Below, one piece after another: positions 8,799-17,948 of a stretch of 64,000 nt of DNA; position 1 is the stretch's first letter; each line of letters opens with the position of its first letter. The position numbers were made by a program, and so were the translations under genes. The stretch is from JAPLUA01 sp964625855. Lineage in GTDB: Bacteria; Verrucomicrobiota; Verrucomicrobiia; Limisphaerales; UBA8199. The notes beneath the pieces are model-generated. The model was not told the origin of the DNA and ran no database searches. It saw nothing but the letters and a program-made list of their open reading frames with translations. The DNA lies in assembly GCA_964625855.1 (NCBI GenBank), contig CAZVFC010000046.1, positions 1 through 64,000 on the forward strand. The letters are read 5' to 3'.

Positions 8799-8992
8799 CA
8801 AACCGAACACGCACCAAGATACACTTTCCCGCTTCAATACGCACACCTCGCCGTAGAAAGTCAAGTGTCTGGATTCAACGCGTTTTTCGCTTGAACGCAG
8901 CCAGGGTTCCTGCCATAAGACACGGATTGTGCAGTGCGGCCCTTTCTTGAGGGCGATCAATTGATGCAACTGAAAACGACCAGGAGTCTAGA

Positions 8993-10552
8993 ATGACAGA
9001 AAACAGAGTGCCCTATGTTTACCCGAGATTGCAGTTAGCGTATCTGCTGCAATTTGCGATTTGGGGGAGTTGGTCTGTAGCCCTCGGGGGCTACCTCAAT
9101 GGGAAGATGAGCGGCCCTCACATCGGGTATCTCTTCATGGCGATTCCCTTGGGAGCGATCATCGCCCCGATGTTCATTGGTCCAATCGCGGACCGGTACT
9201 TTTCCGCCCAGAAGGTTCTTGGCCTGCTGCATCTGATCGGCGGAGCAGCCCTGGTGGCTTGTGGTGTAATCTGTGTCCAGGCGGAATCCGCTGCGGCAGG
9301 GGCGGCGGTCGTGGTTCCCTTTGCGGCGCTGATGGTCTTGATGCTCACCTCCGGAATTTGCTTCATGCCGTCCATCCCATTAATCAACACCGTCGTCTTC
9401 AAACATATTCCGGATTCGGCTTCGGCCCCCAAGGTCTTCATTTTTGGAACCGTCGGCTGGATTCTCGTCAACCTGGTCGTGGAGATTCTCGCGGGCGGCG
9501 CCGCCAGTCCGAATTTCTTCTTCATTGGAGGGGGTTGTGGGCTGTTTCTCGGACTTTATTCCTTCACGCTCCCCGATACACCACCCAAGGGCGCTCCCGC
9601 TGAAGGGGCGAAGAAGGATGTCTTTGGCCTTGGGGCTTTGACCATGTTCAAGTCCCCAACTTTTACCATCTTCGTCCTTTGTGCGTTTATGGTCAGCATC
9701 TTCGGGAGCAACTACTTCTTCCCGTCAGTCGTTGCTTACCTCTCAGAATATGGTTATCCGGCACCGGTTGCCCTGACGACGCTCAACCAGTTCTCCGAAC
9801 TCTTCTTCATGGCGATCCTTCCTTTCTGTGTCGCCAGAATCGGCCTCAAATGGGTTTTGGTTATCGGCATGAGCGCCTGGGCGGCTCGATACTTCATCTT
9901 CCCTTTGGCGGGCTTCCAGTTCGCGCTGATTGGGCTGCTCTGCCACGGCATGGCCTATGCCTTCCTCTACGTGGCGGCCTACATGTTCGGCGACCGCGTT
10001 GCTCCTGCCCATCTCAAAGCGAGCGTTCAGAGTCTGCTGGCGTTTCTCCTGCTAGGAATCGGACAGGTGCTCAGCGGCTACATATTTGGCTACCAAATCG
10101 AGCGGAATGCACCGACCATCACCAAGACCGTCGTCACCCAGGAAGGACAGGTGGCAAAGAGTCTGCCGGCCTGGAATGTTCCGGGAATGGAGGCCTCCGC
10201 CTGGCGATATCTGGATTTGACGAAAACGGTCAAGTACCTCCGCGGGGATACAAACATCTTTAGCTTCGGGGAACATCTGGGCATGTACACGAAGGAGGAT
10301 GGCTCAATCAACCTAGATAAACTTCCGGATGCGTGGAAGTCCGGCGGAATCGCTTACACGAAAGACGAGTTGAAGGCCACCCTCGATAAGATTGGCAGCC
10401 AGGTTACGCGTGACGACTACCTAAAAGCCCAGCGGCACAACTGGAAGGGTTTCTTTATCCCCCCGGCGATCTTCGCCCTCTTCTGGGTTGTCGTGTTTGT
10501 CGTGTTTGGCAAGCAACCAGCCGAGGCTGCGACTGAACCGGTCAAGAAATAG
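8993..10552 (+). CDS. NupG-like MFS nucleoside:H+ symporter
   Basis: A 519-residue inner-membrane transporter of the nucleoside:H+ symporter branch of the major facilitator superfamily. About 12 hydrophobic segments are visible, starting with LQLAYLLQFAIWGSWSVALG, and GPIADRYFSAQ is the cytoplasmic loop 2-3 motif. A hydrophilic insertion of roughly 110 residues (about 370-480) separates the last two membrane segments, a feature of some environmental NupG homologues. The start is well set by AGGAG at 8982-8986, 6 bases before ATG. It lies divergent from dapB and converges on dapA. The substrate is inferred. Confidence 0.85.
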   Translation: MTENRVPYVYPRLQLAYLLQFAIWGSWSVALGGYLNGKMSGPHIGYLFMAIPLGAIIAPMFIGPIADRYFSAQKVLGLLHLIGGAALVACGVICVQAESAAAGAAVVVPFAALMVLMLTSGICFMPSIPLINTVVFKHIPDSASAPKVFIFGTVGWILVNLVVEILAGGAASPNFFFIGGGCGLFLGLYSFTLPDTPPKGAPAEGAKKDVFGLGALTMFKSPTFTIFVLCAFMVSIFGSNYFFPSVVAYLSEYGYPAPVALTTLNQFSELFFMAILPFCVARIGLKWVLVIGMSAWAARYFIFPLAGFQFALIGLLCHGMAYAFLYVAAYMFGDRVAPAHLKASVQSLLAFLLLGIGQVLSGYIFGYQIERNAPTITKTVVTQEGQVAKSLPAWNVPGMEASAWRYLDLTKTVKYLRGDTNIFSFGEHLGMYTKEDGSINLDKLPDAWKSGGIAYTKDELKATLDKIGSQVTRDDYLKAQRHNWKGFFIPPAIFALFWVVVFVVFGKQPAEAATEPVKK

Positions 10553-10568
10553 GCTGAGCGGTCGGATT

Positions 10569-11447
10569 CTATTTCAATAGGCCGACGCCCTGCATGGTGG
10601 CCCGCAGGATTTCGCGGTTCTTAGGGCTCATGGGGACCAGTGGCAGGCGATATTCCTCCTCAATCTGGCCCAGCATCGCCAGGGCGGCCTTCACCGGCAC
10701 CGGGTTGGTCTCGATGAACAGGTCCTTGAACAACGGGTAATACCGCTGGTGAAGCTTGAGGGCGGCGCGGGTGTTGCCCACAGCGTAGGCCTTGACCATC
10801 TGCGCGACCTGGCGCGGGATAACGTTTGAGGCTACGCTGATGACGCCTTGCGCGCCGACCGCCATGAACGGCAGCGTGAGTGAATCATCCCCACTCAGGA
10901 TCTCAAACCGCGGCCCAAGCATCGCCCGCAACTGGCTCACGCGATCCGCGCTGCCGCCTGCTTCCTTGATTCCAATGATGGTTTTGCACTCGTGTGCCAA
11001 CCGCTTGACCGTGTCCACACCAATCTCGATCCCGCACCGGCCGGGGATGCTGTAGAGCACGATGGGCAGGCGCGTGCAGCGCGCCACCTCGCGGAAATGC
11101 TGGAACAGCCCCTCCTGCGTCGGCTTGTTGTAATACGGCGCCACCTGCAAAGAGCCATCCGCCCCGGCCTTCGCGGCCCGTTCCGTGAGGAGGATCGCCT
11201 CGCTGGTCGAGTTGCCGCCCGTGCCGGCGAGCACCTTGATCCGCCCGCGCGCGAACTTCACCGACAGCGCGATAATACGGACATGCTCGTCATAATCCAC
11301 CGTAGGCGATTCCCCCGTCGTGCCGACCGGCACGATGCCGTCCACGCCGGCCCGAACCTGCGCCTGAACCAGGCGTTCGAGCGCCACTTCGTCAATCTTG
11401 CCCTGCTTAAAGGGCGTTACAATCGCTGTGTAGGTTCCTGTAAACAT
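10569..11447 (-). CDS. dapA: 4-hydroxy-tetrahydrodipicolinate synthase
   Basis: Condenses pyruvate with aspartate semialdehyde, the first committed step of lysine/diaminopimelate synthesis. From ATG 11447 the protein has 292 residues, the usual length. GTTGESPT (43-50), Tyr132 in IVLYSIPGRCG and the Schiff-base Lys161 in IIGIKEAGG are all in place. The start is supported by GAGG seven bases upstream and by the dapF TAG stop lying one base before the ATG; a longer reading frame would need a TTG start. It is co-transcribed behind dapF. Confidence 0.96.
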   Translation of the reverse strand: MFTGTYTAIVTPFKQGKIDEVALERLVQAQVRAGVDGIVPVGTTGESPTVDYDEHVRIIALSVKFARGRIKVLAGTGGNSTSEAILLTERAAKAGADGSLQVAPYYNKPTQEGLFQHFREVARCTRLPIVLYSIPGRCGIEIGVDTVKRLAHECKTIIGIKEAGGSADRVSQLRAMLGPRFEILSGDDSLTLPFMAVGAQGVISVASNVIPRQVAQMVKAYAVGNTRAALKLHQRYYPLFKDLFIETNPVPVKAALAMLGQIEEEYRLPLVPMSPKNREILRATMQGVGLLK

Positions 11448-11448
11448 G

Positions 11449-12258
11449 CTAAACCTCAATCCTTCCTTCGAACACAAACTCCGCAGGGCCGCTCAACCGC
11501 ACCTCCCGGAACTCGCCGCCCTCCTCCTTGAAAGTGACCGCCAACTCCTCGCCGCCCTGCACTTGCACGTTCACCGGCGAAGTGAAGCCGTGCAGTCGCG
11601 CCGCGATCAATGCCGCCGCCGTCACGCCTGTGCCGCAAGCCAGCGTTTCGCCTTCGACCCCGCGCTCGAACGTCCGCACTCGGATGTGGTTCGGTCCGAG
11701 CCGCTGCGCGAAATTCACGTTGGTGCCTTTCGGGCCAAAGTGCGGGTGGTGGCGGATTTCCGGCCCAAGCTGCTCCATCATCACCCGGTCGGCGTCGGGC
11801 ACGAAGAGCACCGCGTGCGGCACGCCGGTATTGATCGCGTGAATCGTCTCAGTCCCCACCGACAGCACCACCCGCTGGTTAAGCCGCAAGTCTCCCGGCG
11901 GCGTCAGGTTGACAGTGACCCGTTCGCCTTGAAAGCTGGCAGTGATCACGCCCGCCTCGGTCTCGAACGTAAGCCCCCCGCTCACCCCCGTCAGCTTCTG
12001 CACAAAGCGCGAGAAGCAGCGCGCGCCGTTGCCGCACATCTCTCCCGTGCTTCCGTCACGGTTATAAAATTCCCAGGCCCAATCCGCCTTGCCTGAAGCC
12101 GAAGGCACCAGTAGCAGGACACCGTCCGCACCCACACCGCGGTGCCGGTCGCAGAGCCGCACGACCTGGCTGCGCGACAACCTGACTTTCCGTGCCCGGT
12201 TATCAATGAGCACAAAGTCATTCCCCGCGCCGTTCATCTTCGTGAAATCCAGGACCAT
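11449..12258 (-). CDS. dapF: Diaminopimelate epimerase
   Basis: Interconverts LL- and meso-diaminopimelate without a cofactor, using two cysteines. From ATG 12258 it has 269 residues. FTKMNGAGNDFVLID is the standard N-terminus. Catalytic Cys75 (EMCGNGARC) and Cys208 (ACGTGVTAA) are present. The stop is one base from the dapA start, making a dapF-dapA operon. An in-frame GTG at 12300 exists, but alignment to the family favours the ATG. Confidence 0.96.
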   Translation of the reverse strand: MVLDFTKMNGAGNDFVLIDNRARKVRLSRSQVVRLCDRHRGVGADGVLLLVPSASGKADWAWEFYNRDGSTGEMCGNGARCFSRFVQKLTGVSGGLTFETEAGVITASFQGERVTVNLTPPGDLRLNQRVVLSVGTETIHAINTGVPHAVLFVPDADRVMMEQLGPEIRHHPHFGPKGTNVNFAQRLGPNHIRVRTFERGVEGETLACGTGVTAAALIAARLHGFTSPVNVQVQGGEELAVTFKEEGGEFREVRLSGPAEFVFEGRIEV

Positions 12259-13250
12259 CGGGAAAGAGTGTAGTGCGACCCAACCCACGTGTCGAGCCAC
12301 GAGTGGGACTGTGTGAGAACCCGGGATGGCAAGCCAGGTGGCCCGTGCGACTCGCAGCCTGCCCCAAAGGCTCTGGATGGGCCCAATTCGGGTTCATCTG
12401 ACAGGTCTGCCCTTGGGATGTCGCTTTGGGGCGTAGAGTCATGCCGTCGTAGGAACAAGCGAAGGCCGCCATACCCGACTCAGGTGCTGACGGGCCAGGG
12501 CGCCGTGAGCCCTGCCCCCCCACCGGGGCGACGCCACGTCCCCAATACCGTCAATTCAAATCGCTTCCGAATTGCTGCCGTCAAAAGCGGGTGGCGAGAG
12601 AAGTCTAAAGTCCAAAGTCAGGCTGATAGTGGATGTTGAAGTTGTTCAATATCAAAAAGTTACGCGTGCCAAAGCGGTTTCTGCCGTTATGGTGGTGGTT
12701 GCGACATCAAATGTAAGTCAATGCAGGAGAATAAGTTACGCAGCAGGCTATCCAATGTTACCTACGGTGTGTCTGTGGCGTGGATACGGTGAGTATGCGG
12801 AGTGTCTCGAGGGAGATTCCCAAGAGTCCCCTGTTCCAGACGTGCGTCAACCTACATCGCTTCGTGTTCAGTGGAGCAGCGATGCTCGTGCGGCTTGGTC
12901 TGCTACCCGCGCAAGGGGCTTATGCGGTGCTGATCCGACGGGTGGTATGAGAGCGAAGACCAGGGTTCAGAAGCCGGCGCCGGTGGCGGCGCGATACGGC
13001 TGGCCTGAAGGCATCCGACCCGTTGCGCCGTCTTGGAGTGCAGTTCCCAAACCCCACCTTCCAGCAGCAAAACAAAGCTTGCCAAGAAGCTGGAAACATG
13101 GTCAAAATCCGACTATGCAAGTCTATGGCTCGCCCCGATGCGTAGTGAGGGGCATTGGCACTGAGGTCCGGCGCGAAGGTGGCGGCGCCGGAAAGCGCCA
13201 AATCAGCGCCCAATGAAGTACGGCGCGGCGGAGCCTCTGGAATCTGAATT
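12259..13250. other. About 1 kb without a recognisable gene
   Basis: Open frames occur on both strands but lack protein-like features, so none is called. A short AAGTCC-type heptad tract lies at 12601-12621. A small GC hairpin (gggccagggcgcc ... gccc) is near 12490-12515. No known riboswitch or small RNA was recognised. It may hold a decayed gene or leader sequence for the pseudopilin gene downstream. Confidence 0.5.
12601..12621. repeat. Tandem heptad tract, word AAGTCYA (x3)
   Basis: Three 7-base units (aagtcta, aagtcca, aagtcag), related to the GAAGTCC word found inverted at 8006-8040 and 36868-36896. It is the only ordered repeat noticed in this gene-free kilobase. Confidence 0.5.
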
Positions 13251-14072
13251 ATGAATGCGACCTGCTGCGACAAAGCCTGCGTGTCCGTAAGGACAAGAGG
13301 CAGTACTGTAAGACGTCCGACCCCGAAGCTGGGATTCACCCTGATTGAGCTGCTGGTAGTCATTGCCATCATCGCGATTCTCGCGGCATTGCTGTTGCCG
13401 GCTTTGGCGAGCGCGAAGGAGAAGAGCAAGCGCACAGGGTGTCTGAACAATCTCCGACAACTGGCAATTGGGGTTCACATGTATGCGCTCGACAACGTGG
13501 ACAAGGTTCTCGCCGCGCGTTACAGCGGCGGCGAGTACGTTCAGAACTGTCTCAATCCACCGGAAGCGACAGCGGCGAAGTCCGTTGGGCTGGTTGTGCA
13601 GTCAAACGTCGTATCGGTATGGACTTGCCCCAATCGGCCCGGTCTTCCCGTCTATGAAGCCGCCTACCCCCAGTGGGTGCTGGGCTTCCAGTATTTTGGC
13701 GGGATCGAGACCTGGCACAATCCGGCCGGCAGCTTTCCCTCGCGCAGCCCGGTGAAGCTTGCGTCGTCAAAGCCGAACTGGACCCTGGCGGCCGACTCGA
13801 CCATGAAGATCAACGGGACCTGGGGCGGACAGGAGACCGGGCGCGAGTTCGTCTATAAAAACATGCCCCAGCACCGAGGGCCCAAATCAATGGTGCCCAA
13901 AGGGGGCAACCAGGTCTTTATTGATGGCTCGGCCCGCTGGGTCAAGTTCGAGGAAATGTATTTCCTTGCCACGTGGAGCCTCACCTCGCGCATCGCCTAC
14001 TTCTACCAGGATCCTGCCGACTTCGAACCCGCATTGAAAGCGGTGTTGCCTTCACTTCGGGCCAAGCCATAG
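13251..14072 (+). CDS. Prepilin-type pseudopilin (type II secretion-like)
   Basis: A 273-residue protein with a class III prepilin signal: a basic leader, then GFTLIELLVVIAIIAILAAL at about residues 28-47, where cleavage follows the glycine and Glu5 of the mature protein is kept. It is followed by LLPALASAKEKSKRTGCLNNLRQL, the form found in planctomycete and verrucomicrobial DUF1559-like proteins. A C-terminal NQVFIDGSARWVK matches the family's DG element, though the histidine is about 17 residues away (not H-X9-DG). Likely a membrane-anchored, exported protein of unknown role. The following Asp-box gene is 87 bases downstream on the same strand. Confidence 0.88.
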   Translation: MNATCCDKACVSVRTRGSTVRRPTPKLGFTLIELLVVIAIIAILAALLLPALASAKEKSKRTGCLNNLRQLAIGVHMYALDNVDKVLAARYSGGEYVQNCLNPPEATAAKSVGLVVQSNVVSVWTCPNRPGLPVYEAAYPQWVLGFQYFGGIETWHNPAGSFPSRSPVKLASSKPNWTLAADSTMKINGTWGGQETGREFVYKNMPQHRGPKSMVPKGGNQVFIDGSARWVKFEEMYFLATWSLTSRIAYFYQDPADFEPALKAVLPSLRAKP

Positions 14073-14159
14073 CGCCTGCCCGGGCGCCGGCGTGGCGGCG
14101 ACACCAAGCGTCAAACAAAGCTTTTCAGACGCCGAAGCTCGAAGCAGTATCGGTGTGTG

Positions 14160-15974
14160 ATGCCTTCTGACTTCGTCCGAATGGTGCGGTGGCTGGCGTT
14201 GGGGCTGATGTGCGGCGCGAGCATGGCCGCGCCTGATCCACGCAATTTCGCCAATGGAAACCTGATTCCTGTCGAAGGTTATTGCGACCAACCGCGTATC
14301 GTGGTCACCAAGGACGGCGCCTGGGTCTGCGTGCTCACCACCGGCCCTGGAGTCGAGGGGGCCGCAGGCCAACATGTCGTCGCCACCCTCAGTCAGGACA
14401 AAGGCAAGACATGGGCGCCGCTGACTGACATCGAGCCGGCAGACAAGGAACGGCCGTCGGCTTACGCCCTGGCGCTCATCACGCCGCAGGACCGCGTTTA
14501 TGCCTTCTACAACTACAATGGAGACGGCATTCGCACGAAGCCCGATGGCAAACCCATCCGCGACGATATGCAGGGCTGGTTCTGCTACCGCTTTTCAGAC
14601 GACAAAGGGAAAAGCTGGTCGCAACGCTACCGGCTGCCGATGCGCGTGACGGCCGCTGACCGCAACAACGATTGGCAGGGCAAGCTGCAGATGTTCTGGG
14701 CCATCGGCACGCCTGCGGTGTGGGATGGCAAAGCGATCTTCGGCTTCTCCAAACTAGGCAAGTATATCCTCGAGAACGGCGAGGGCTGGTTCTACCGCTC
14801 GGACAATGTCCTGAGCGAGAAGGACCCGGACAAGCTCGACTGGCAGCTCCTGCCCGACGGCGATAACGGCGTGCGCTTGCCGGAGTTCGGCTCCGTGCAG
14901 GAGGAGTTCGATGTGGTGCACCTGGAGAGGGAGGACTTGCTGTGCGTCTTTCGCACGACGCGCGGCCACGCCGGCAGCGCCTACAGCCGTGACGGCGGCC
15001 ATACCTGGACCAAGCCCGACAAGCTGCGTTACAGCCCTGGGGGGCACATTGTCAAACAACCCCGCGCCTGCACCAAGATTTGGAAGACCCGCAATGGCCG
15101 TTACCTGCTCTGGTTCCACAACAATGGCACTACCACTTACAATAACGGCCTGAACGCCGGGAGCCGGAACGTCGCCTGGCTCAGCGCCGGACGGCTCAAG
15201 GACGGCTTCGTATGGTGGTCACAGCCGGAGATCGTGGCCTATGTGGACGGCGGCTTGCAGGGTTGCAGCTACCCGGATTTCATCGAGGACGGCGGGCACT
15301 ATTACATTTGCGCGACCCAAAAGACCGAGGCCCGAGTGATAGACGTCGAGCCGTGGTTGCTCGAAGGTTTGTGGGATCAGGGCACGCGGAGTGACCTGGC
15401 GACGAATGGACTGGTGCTGAATCTGTCCGGGGAGAAGTGCGCCGCGAATGCCGCCATCCGCGGACCCAAGCTGGCGCCGCTCTGTGGGGACATCCAACGG
15501 CGCACGTCGCGTGAAGAGACGGCGGGCGGCCTGACGATTGATGTGGCGGTGCGTTTCACCGACCTCGCGCCAGGCCAGGTGATTCTCGACGCCCGCGATG
15601 CCGCCGGGCGAGGCTATTTGTTGCGGACCAGTGACCACGAGACGGTCCGGTTCGAGATGTGCGATGGCTGGCAGGCTGCGTTTTGGGATTGCGATGCCGG
15701 CGCGCTTGAGACGAACACCGTGCACCATATCGTTGTTGGCGTGGACGGGCGCGCGAAGGTGATTTGGTTCGTCGTGGACGGGGCGCTCAATGACGGCGGG
15801 GCGCAGCGGCCATTCGGCTTCGGGCGGTTCAGCCCGATATTCAAGGACATTTCAGGCGGGCGCACGTTGCGGATCTCCCCTGCCCTGCACGGCGAGTTAA
15901 AGCACCTGCGCCTTTACGACCGCGCACTGCTCACAAGCGAGGCGATAGCGAACTTCCACGCGCTGGCCCAATAA
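14160..15974 (+). CDS. Secreted sialidase-fold (Asp-box) protein with LamG domain
   Basis: A 604-residue exported protein. A hydrophobic signal segment ends near MAAPDP (residue 22). Three Asp-box motifs, SQDKGKTW (about 78), SDDKGKSW (about 146) and SRDGGHTW (about 276), mark a six-bladed sialidase/BNR-type propeller. Residues about 457-597 look like a concanavalin A/LamG domain (TIDVAVRFTDL ... HLRLYDRALLTSEA). Such proteins act on sialic acids or other exported glycans, but catalytic residues were not verified, so the enzyme activity is open. GTG 14157 directly precedes the chosen ATG. Confidence 0.8.
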   Translation: MPSDFVRMVRWLALGLMCGASMAAPDPRNFANGNLIPVEGYCDQPRIVVTKDGAWVCVLTTGPGVEGAAGQHVVATLSQDKGKTWAPLTDIEPADKERPSAYALALITPQDRVYAFYNYNGDGIRTKPDGKPIRDDMQGWFCYRFSDDKGKSWSQRYRLPMRVTAADRNNDWQGKLQMFWAIGTPAVWDGKAIFGFSKLGKYILENGEGWFYRSDNVLSEKDPDKLDWQLLPDGDNGVRLPEFGSVQEEFDVVHLEREDLLCVFRTTRGHAGSAYSRDGGHTWTKPDKLRYSPGGHIVKQPRACTKIWKTRNGRYLLWFHNNGTTTYNNGLNAGSRNVAWLSAGRLKDGFVWWSQPEIVAYVDGGLQGCSYPDFIEDGGHYYICATQKTEARVIDVEPWLLEGLWDQGTRSDLATNGLVLNLSGEKCAANAAIRGPKLAPLCGDIQRRTSREETAGGLTIDVAVRFTDLAPGQVILDARDAAGRGYLLRTSDHETVRFEMCDGWQAAFWDCDAGALETNTVHHIVVGVDGRAKVIWFVVDGALNDGGAQRPFGFGRFSPIFKDISGGRTLRISPALHGELKHLRLYDRALLTSEAIANFHALAQ

Positions 15975-15986
15975 AGTGCGGCGACG

Positions 15987-17672
15987 TCAGAACAGGCCAA
16001 CGGTATTGCCGTTGGCATCAACATCCATTGCCTCGGCAGCGGGGACTTTCGGCAGGCCGGGCATGGTCATAATGTCGCCCGTGTAAACCACCACAAAGCC
16101 CGGACCGGCGCTGAGCCGGGCGTTGCGCAGCGGAACAATGAAGCCCTGTGGGCAGCCTTTCAAGTTCGGGTCGGCGGACAAAGAATACTGAGTCTTTGCC
16201 ATGCAGATTGGCAACTCGCCGAAACCGGCATCCTCGAACGAGCGGAGCTTTTCCGCACTGCTGCCTTCGGCCACCACGTCGGCCGCGCCATAAATCTTCT
16301 GCGCAATCATGCGCACCTTGTCGAGCAAGGACAGTTTATCGGGATAGGTGAAGTTCAGCGCGCCGTTGGCTGGGCGCGCAGTGGTTTCGAGCACCAGACG
16401 GGCCAAGTCTTCCGCTCCGGCGCCGCCGCGGGCAAAATGCTCTGAAAGCGCCACCGGCACCTTGACTTTGGCGCAAGCGTCGCGGATGACCTGCCATTCC
16501 TCAGGGGTGTCGCTGGCAAAAACATTGATGGAAACGATGACTGGCAAGCCGAAGGCTTGGAGGTTTTCGATGTGCTTCACGAGGTTGGACACACCCGCTG
16601 TCAAAGCCGCCACGTCCGGCTTTCCCAGTTCCGGCACCTTGATGCCTCCGTGATACTTCAATGCCCGCACCGTGGCGACCAGCACGGCCAGGTCGGGGCG
16701 CAAGCCGGCCTTGCGGCATTTGATGTTAATAAACTTCTCCGCTCCGAGGTCAGCGCCGAAGCCGGCTTCTGTGACCGTGAAGTCGGCCAGGCGCAGACCC
16801 AGCTTGGTCGCCGTGACAGTGTTGCAGCCGTGCGCGATGTTGCCGAACGGTCCGCCGTGGATCAGGGCTGGGTTGCCTTCCAGCGTTTGCACAAGGTTCG
16901 GCTGAACGCCGTACCGCATCAGGACGGTCATGGCGCCATCCGCTTTGAGGTCCCGAGCCGTGATCAGTTTGCCGCTCTGCGAGTAAGCCACGACGATCCG
17001 ACCCAGCCGCGCCTTCAGCTCGGGCAAGGATTCCGAGAAACAGAGCGTCGCCATGACTTCGGACGCCGGCGTGATATCGAAGCCCGACTCGCGTGGGATT
17101 GAGTTGCCCGTACCCCCAAGGCCGATGACAATCTCGCGCAGTGCGCGTTCGTTCATGTCGAGCACCCGCCGCCATACAATCCGGCGCTGGTTAATGCCCA
17201 GGGCGTTGCCGAAGTGCAGATGGTTGTCGAGCATCGCCGCCAACAGGTTGTGAGAGGAAGTAACGACGTGGAAATCTCCGTTGAAATGCAGGTTGATCTC
17301 CTCCATCGGCGCGACCTGGGCATAGCCACCGCCGGTGCCGCCACCCTTGACGCCGAAGCAGGGTCCGACCGACGGTTCGCGCAGGCAAAGAATCGCCTTC
17401 TTACCCAGCCGATTGAGAGCGTCGGTCAATCCAATGCTCGTGGTGGTCTTGCCTTCGCCGGCGGGAGTCGGATTGATGGCGGTGACCAGGATCAGCTTGC
17501 CCGTCGGGGAATCCTGCAGCCGCCGGTAGAGATCGAGCGTGATCTTGGCCTTGGTCTTGCCGTAAAACTCCAGGTCATCTTCTTTGATCCCGACTTTGGC
17601 GGCTACTGCTTCGATCGGCTGCAGCTTGGCCCGCTGGGAGATTTCAATCGCACTGAGTTGTGTTGGATTCAT
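15987..17672 (-). CDS. fhs: Formate--tetrahydrofolate ligase
   Basis: ATP-dependent formation of 10-formyl-THF from formate and THF, feeding one-carbon metabolism. The protein is 561 residues from ATG 17672. NPTPAGEGKTTTSIGL (about 68-83) is the nucleotide-binding loop, and EPSVGPCFGVKGGGTGGGYAQ is the second family signature. Conserved HFNGD and MPGLPKVPAAEAMDVD are also present. The gene begins 22 bases after the CCA end of tRNA-Pro(UGG) on the same strand, so its mRNA leader may arise by tRNA processing. Confidence 0.96.
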   Translation of the reverse strand: MNPTQLSAIEISQRAKLQPIEAVAAKVGIKEDDLEFYGKTKAKITLDLYRRLQDSPTGKLILVTAINPTPAGEGKTTTSIGLTDALNRLGKKAILCLREPSVGPCFGVKGGGTGGGYAQVAPMEEINLHFNGDFHVVTSSHNLLAAMLDNHLHFGNALGINQRRIVWRRVLDMNERALREIVIGLGGTGNSIPRESGFDITPASEVMATLCFSESLPELKARLGRIVVAYSQSGKLITARDLKADGAMTVLMRYGVQPNLVQTLEGNPALIHGGPFGNIAHGCNTVTATKLGLRLADFTVTEAGFGADLGAEKFINIKCRKAGLRPDLAVLVATVRALKYHGGIKVPELGKPDVAALTAGVSNLVKHIENLQAFGLPVIVSINVFASDTPEEWQVIRDACAKVKVPVALSEHFARGGAGAEDLARLVLETTARPANGALNFTYPDKLSLLDKVRMIAQKIYGAADVVAEGSSAEKLRSFEDAGFGELPICMAKTQYSLSADPNLKGCPQGFIVPLRNARLSAGPGFVVVYTGDIMTMPGLPKVPAAEAMDVDANGNTVGLF

Positions 17673-17694
17673 TTCGTCTCGGACGTGCAAAAGG

Positions 17695-17772
17695 TGGTCG
17701 GAGCGACAGGATTTGAACCTGCGACGTCTTGGTCCCAAACCAAGTGCTCTAGCCAGGCTGAGCTACGCTCCG
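17695..17772 (-). tRNA. tRNA-Pro(UGG)
   Basis: A 78-base cloverleaf with an encoded CCA. The acceptor stem pairs CGGAGCG with CGCTCCG; the anticodon stem CTTGG/CCAAG frames loop TTTGGGA, giving anticodon UGG. The T-arm carries GGTTCAAATCC. It is directly upstream of fhs on the same strand. Confidence 0.97.
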
Positions 17773-17948
17773 GTGACCGGGTTACAAATAGTCCATACCA
17801 CCCCGCGCCGCAATCACAAAACAGAGTCAGCCGCCTGCTCAGCGCAAGTGACAATGTCAGCACACAGGCAGAGGCATGGGCAGAGGGCCAACAGGCCAGG
17901 TCTCACGCCCCGGCTTCGCGAGTCAAACTGGTCTCTCGAAATGGCGCC

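Noticed and set aside
12572..13216. 214-codon plus-strand open frame in the gene-free kilobase
   Set aside because: Composition is Arg/Ser-rich, with no signal peptide, motif or ribosome-binding site. It is most likely chance in GC-rich DNA.
12259..13250. A riboswitch or known small RNA ahead of the pseudopilin gene
   Set aside because: Short hairpins are visible, but no conserved riboswitch core (such as the c-di-GMP type) could be aligned by eye.
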